Shown piece by piece: positions 62,663-64,000 of a stretch of 64,000 nt of DNA. The position numbers were made by a program, and so were the translations under genes. Every line of letters begins with the position of its first letter. Within the stretch, counting starts at the first letter, position 1. A model generated the notes under the pieces. It had not been told where the DNA came from, did not search any database, and saw nothing but the letters and a program-made list of their open reading frames with translations. Source of the DNA: Bacteroidota bacterium (lineage in GTDB: Bacteria; Bacteroidota; Bacteroidia; Bacteroidales; SZUA-534). The stretch covers positions 186,001-250,000 of the forward strand of contig QKGS01000067.1 in assembly GCA_003250355.1 (NCBI GenBank). Direction: 5' to 3'.

Positions 62663-63418
62663 TTATTTTTTCAATTTTTTGTTAGAGTTTAGAATGAACT
62701 GGTCAAGAGCCATTGTCATAGAAGGAGCTTCGGGCATAGGAGCCTGAATATCGAGTCTTAGAGATGCATCTTTTACAGCTTTAGCTGTTGTAGCACCAAA
62801 GGCTGCAATGCAAATGTCTTTTTGTTCAAACTTTGGAAAATTCTCAAGTAACGATTTAATACCCGATGGGCTAAAAAAAACTAAAACGTCGTAGTTAACA
62901 TCGTTTAAGTCCGATAAGTCGCTGGCAACAGTTTTGTAAAGAATAGCAATTTTGTAATTAACTTTCAGTTTGTTAAGAGTGTCGGGAATTTCAGGTTTGT
63001 GTTTATCTGATACCGGCACAAAATACTTTTCTCCTTTGTGTTTTTCAAACAATGAAGCTAAGTCGGTGAATTGTCCGTTGCCATAGAAAATTTTACGTTT
63101 ACGGTATACAATGTATTTTTGAAGATAGAGAGCAATGGCCTCTGAGACACAAAAATATTTCATTGTGTCGGGTACTGTAATTCTCATTTCTTCACAAATG
63201 CGGAAGTAGTTATCAACAGATGTTTTACTGGTAAAAACAACAGACGAATAGTCTAAAATGTTGATTCTTTCTTTCCTAAACTCTTTTGTCTCTACTCCTT
63301 GAACCTGAATGAATGGTCTGAAGTCAATTTTTAGACCATGTTTTTCAGCTAAATCGAAATAAGGAGACTTTTCAGTAGAGGGTTGAGGTTGCGAAACCAG
63401 AATTCTTTTTACTTTCAA
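62663..63418 (-). CDS. hemD: Uroporphyrinogen-III synthase HemD
   Basis: 251 residues with a TTG start at 63418 (KVKRILVSQPQPSTEKSPY); a stop six codons upstream leaves no ATG. Two Rossmann-like lobes are present: FIQVQGVETKEFRKERINILDYSSVVFTSKTSVDNYF in the first, and NYDVLVFFSPSGIKSLLENFP with CIAAFGATTAKAV in the second. These are the S-[KR]-x-x-V-x-x-F and F-x-S-[PS]-S-x-[IV]-x-x-L elements of HemD. It closes hydroxymethylbilane to uroporphyrinogen III for haem, sirohaem and B12. DUF4271 and hemD are regular neighbours in Bacteroidota. Confidence 0.93.
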   Translation of the reverse strand: MKVKRILVSQPQPSTEKSPYFDLAEKHGLKIDFRPFIQVQGVETKEFRKERINILDYSSVVFTSKTSVDNYFRICEEMRITVPDTMKYFCVSEAIALYLQKYIVYRKRKIFYGNGQFTDLASLFEKHKGEKYFVPVSDKHKPEIPDTLNKLKVNYKIAILYKTVASDLSDLNDVNYDVLVFFSPSGIKSLLENFPKFEQKDICIAAFGATTAKAVKDASLRLDIQAPMPEAPSMTMALDQFILNSNKKLKK

Positions 63419-63457
63419 TTTTCTTAGTTTTTGTTATACATCATAAATATCATTGAG

Positions 63458-64000
63458 CTACATCAGCTCAGATATTATCTTGAATAATACCGTTACGGGT
63501 AGAATTTCAAGTGCACAAAGATACAAAAACAAATAAAAAAGTGAAACTCTATTTCTTATAGAAAATACTATACCCCTTGAAATTCGCATTATGTAAAAGA
63601 ATATTAATAGTAAAAAGCCAATATTAAAGCCCCAAGGAACTACCTTTAGTGGAACAAAAGGGATAACAGATACAAGCGGGAGTAGGCAAAATGATAATAT
63701 TTTATTGTATATAAAAACAGTTGAGTTATAGCTTACAAATGAACCTTTGCCAAGGAATAAAAAATCGAGTAGTAGTAGCGAAAAGCTTTTTGTTGCATAA
63801 ATAATAATACAAATAGTAAATGTGATTAGGTAAAGTATGAATCCTGACTTTTCCCAAATTAGAATATTATTATATATAAGCCATTGTGTTATAAATAGAG
63901 GCAGCACTAGAAAAAAAAGTGCATTCATAAAATAGAACACTCTCTTTCGTAACGCATTTGGTTCGTCTTGTATCCGTTTAGCGGTATGGTAATTGTACGA
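63458..64000 (-). CDS. DUF4271 membrane protein, C-terminal part (5' end outside window)
   Basis: The frame stays open to the window end, so this is partial; about 180 residues are visible. They begin SYNYHTAKRIQDEPNALRKR, then MNALFFLVLPLFITQWLIY and at least four more hydrophobic segments (FILYLITFTICIIIYATKSF; ILSFCLLPLVSVIPFVPL; GFLLLIFFYIMRISRGIV; LFYLFLYLCALEILPVTVLFKI). The E-I-L-P-x-x-x-x-x-K-x end and the R-G near residue 120 of the visible part are typical of DUF4271. It is an inner-membrane protein of unknown function, first visible gene of the hemD-rnpA-ctp-GT4-porW run. Confidence 0.85.
   Translation of the reverse strand, partial: SYNYHTAKRIQDEPNALRKRVFYFMNALFFLVLPLFITQWLIYNNILIWEKSGFILYLITFTICIIIYATKSFSLLLLDFLFLGKGSFVSYNSTVFIYNKILSFCLLPLVSVIPFVPLKVVPWGFNIGFLLLIFFYIMRISRGIVFSIRNRVSLFYLFLYLCALEILPVTVLFKIISELM

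Overview
The window is chromosomal DNA of a low-GC member of the Bacteroidota, most likely a marine or sediment Bacteroidales/Marinilabiliales-type bacterium. The evidence is: type IX secretion (T9SS) C-terminal sorting domains on several large secreted proteins, a PorW/SprE T9SS lipoprotein, a CHU_C-type domain, DUF4290 and DUF4271 proteins, many promoters of the Bacteroidota form TTTG-N20-TAnnTTTG, weak Shine-Dalgarno sequences, and a GH86 agarase/porphyranase-like enzyme that points to red-algal polysaccharide as a food source.

Layout. 1-9269 (+) is a dense polysaccharide cluster: the tail of a sulfotransferase-like gene, GT4 and GT2 glycosyltransferases, a zinc-ribbon methyltransferase, a nucleotide-sugar reductase/epimerase and an FkbM methyltransferase. 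9288-20900 is an accessory stretch: a broken ATPase relic, an EamA exporter, a T9SS-exported CotH protein, an FKBP isomerase, a GNAT-like/HTH two-gene module, an AraC regulator next to a SnoaL-like lipoprotein, a Cys-rich protein, an SF1 helicase, a HxlR regulator facing a nitroreductase, a dead antitoxin gene and many small palindromic repeats. 20982-22768 (-) is a ThiC-family gene preceded by a cobalamin riboswitch, which suggests a B12 lower-ligand enzyme (BzaF) rather than thiamine synthesis. 22846-24354 holds an MscS channel and a small unexplained protein.

24409-31503 (+) is the biotin locus bioB-bioA-(DUF4062/ATPase/winged-helix gene)-bioF-bioG-bioC. It covers pimeloyl-ACP methyl ester synthesis and hydrolysis (BioC, BioG) and ring assembly (BioF, BioA, BioB). 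No bioD is in the window, and near-identical 187-bp repeats stand in front of bioB and bioA. 31545-36273 holds two tandem rhomboid proteases, an EEP-family phosphohydrolase, an AI-2E transporter and a short T9SS-type protein. 36387-39635 is a second sugar locus (GT2, O-antigen-ligase-like, GT2). 39637-48440 has Sua5/TsaC, DUF4290, a PLP aminotransferase behind two consecutive leader-peptide/terminator attenuators, an alpha-carbonic anhydrase lipoprotein, a giant lamin-tail protein and asd.

48585-55529 is a TPR/HTH regulator divergent from the 1642-residue GH86 enzyme. 55634-56284 is a Uma2-type nuclease-fold protein. 56379-64000 (-) reads as one operon: DUF4271, hemD, rnpA, an S41 protease, a GT4 glycosyltransferase and porW. 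No rRNA, tRNA, CRISPR array or intact transposase was seen. The strongest leads are the tandem attenuator in front of the aminotransferase, the riboswitch-linked ThiC paralogue, and the DUF4062 gene translationally coupled to bioF.
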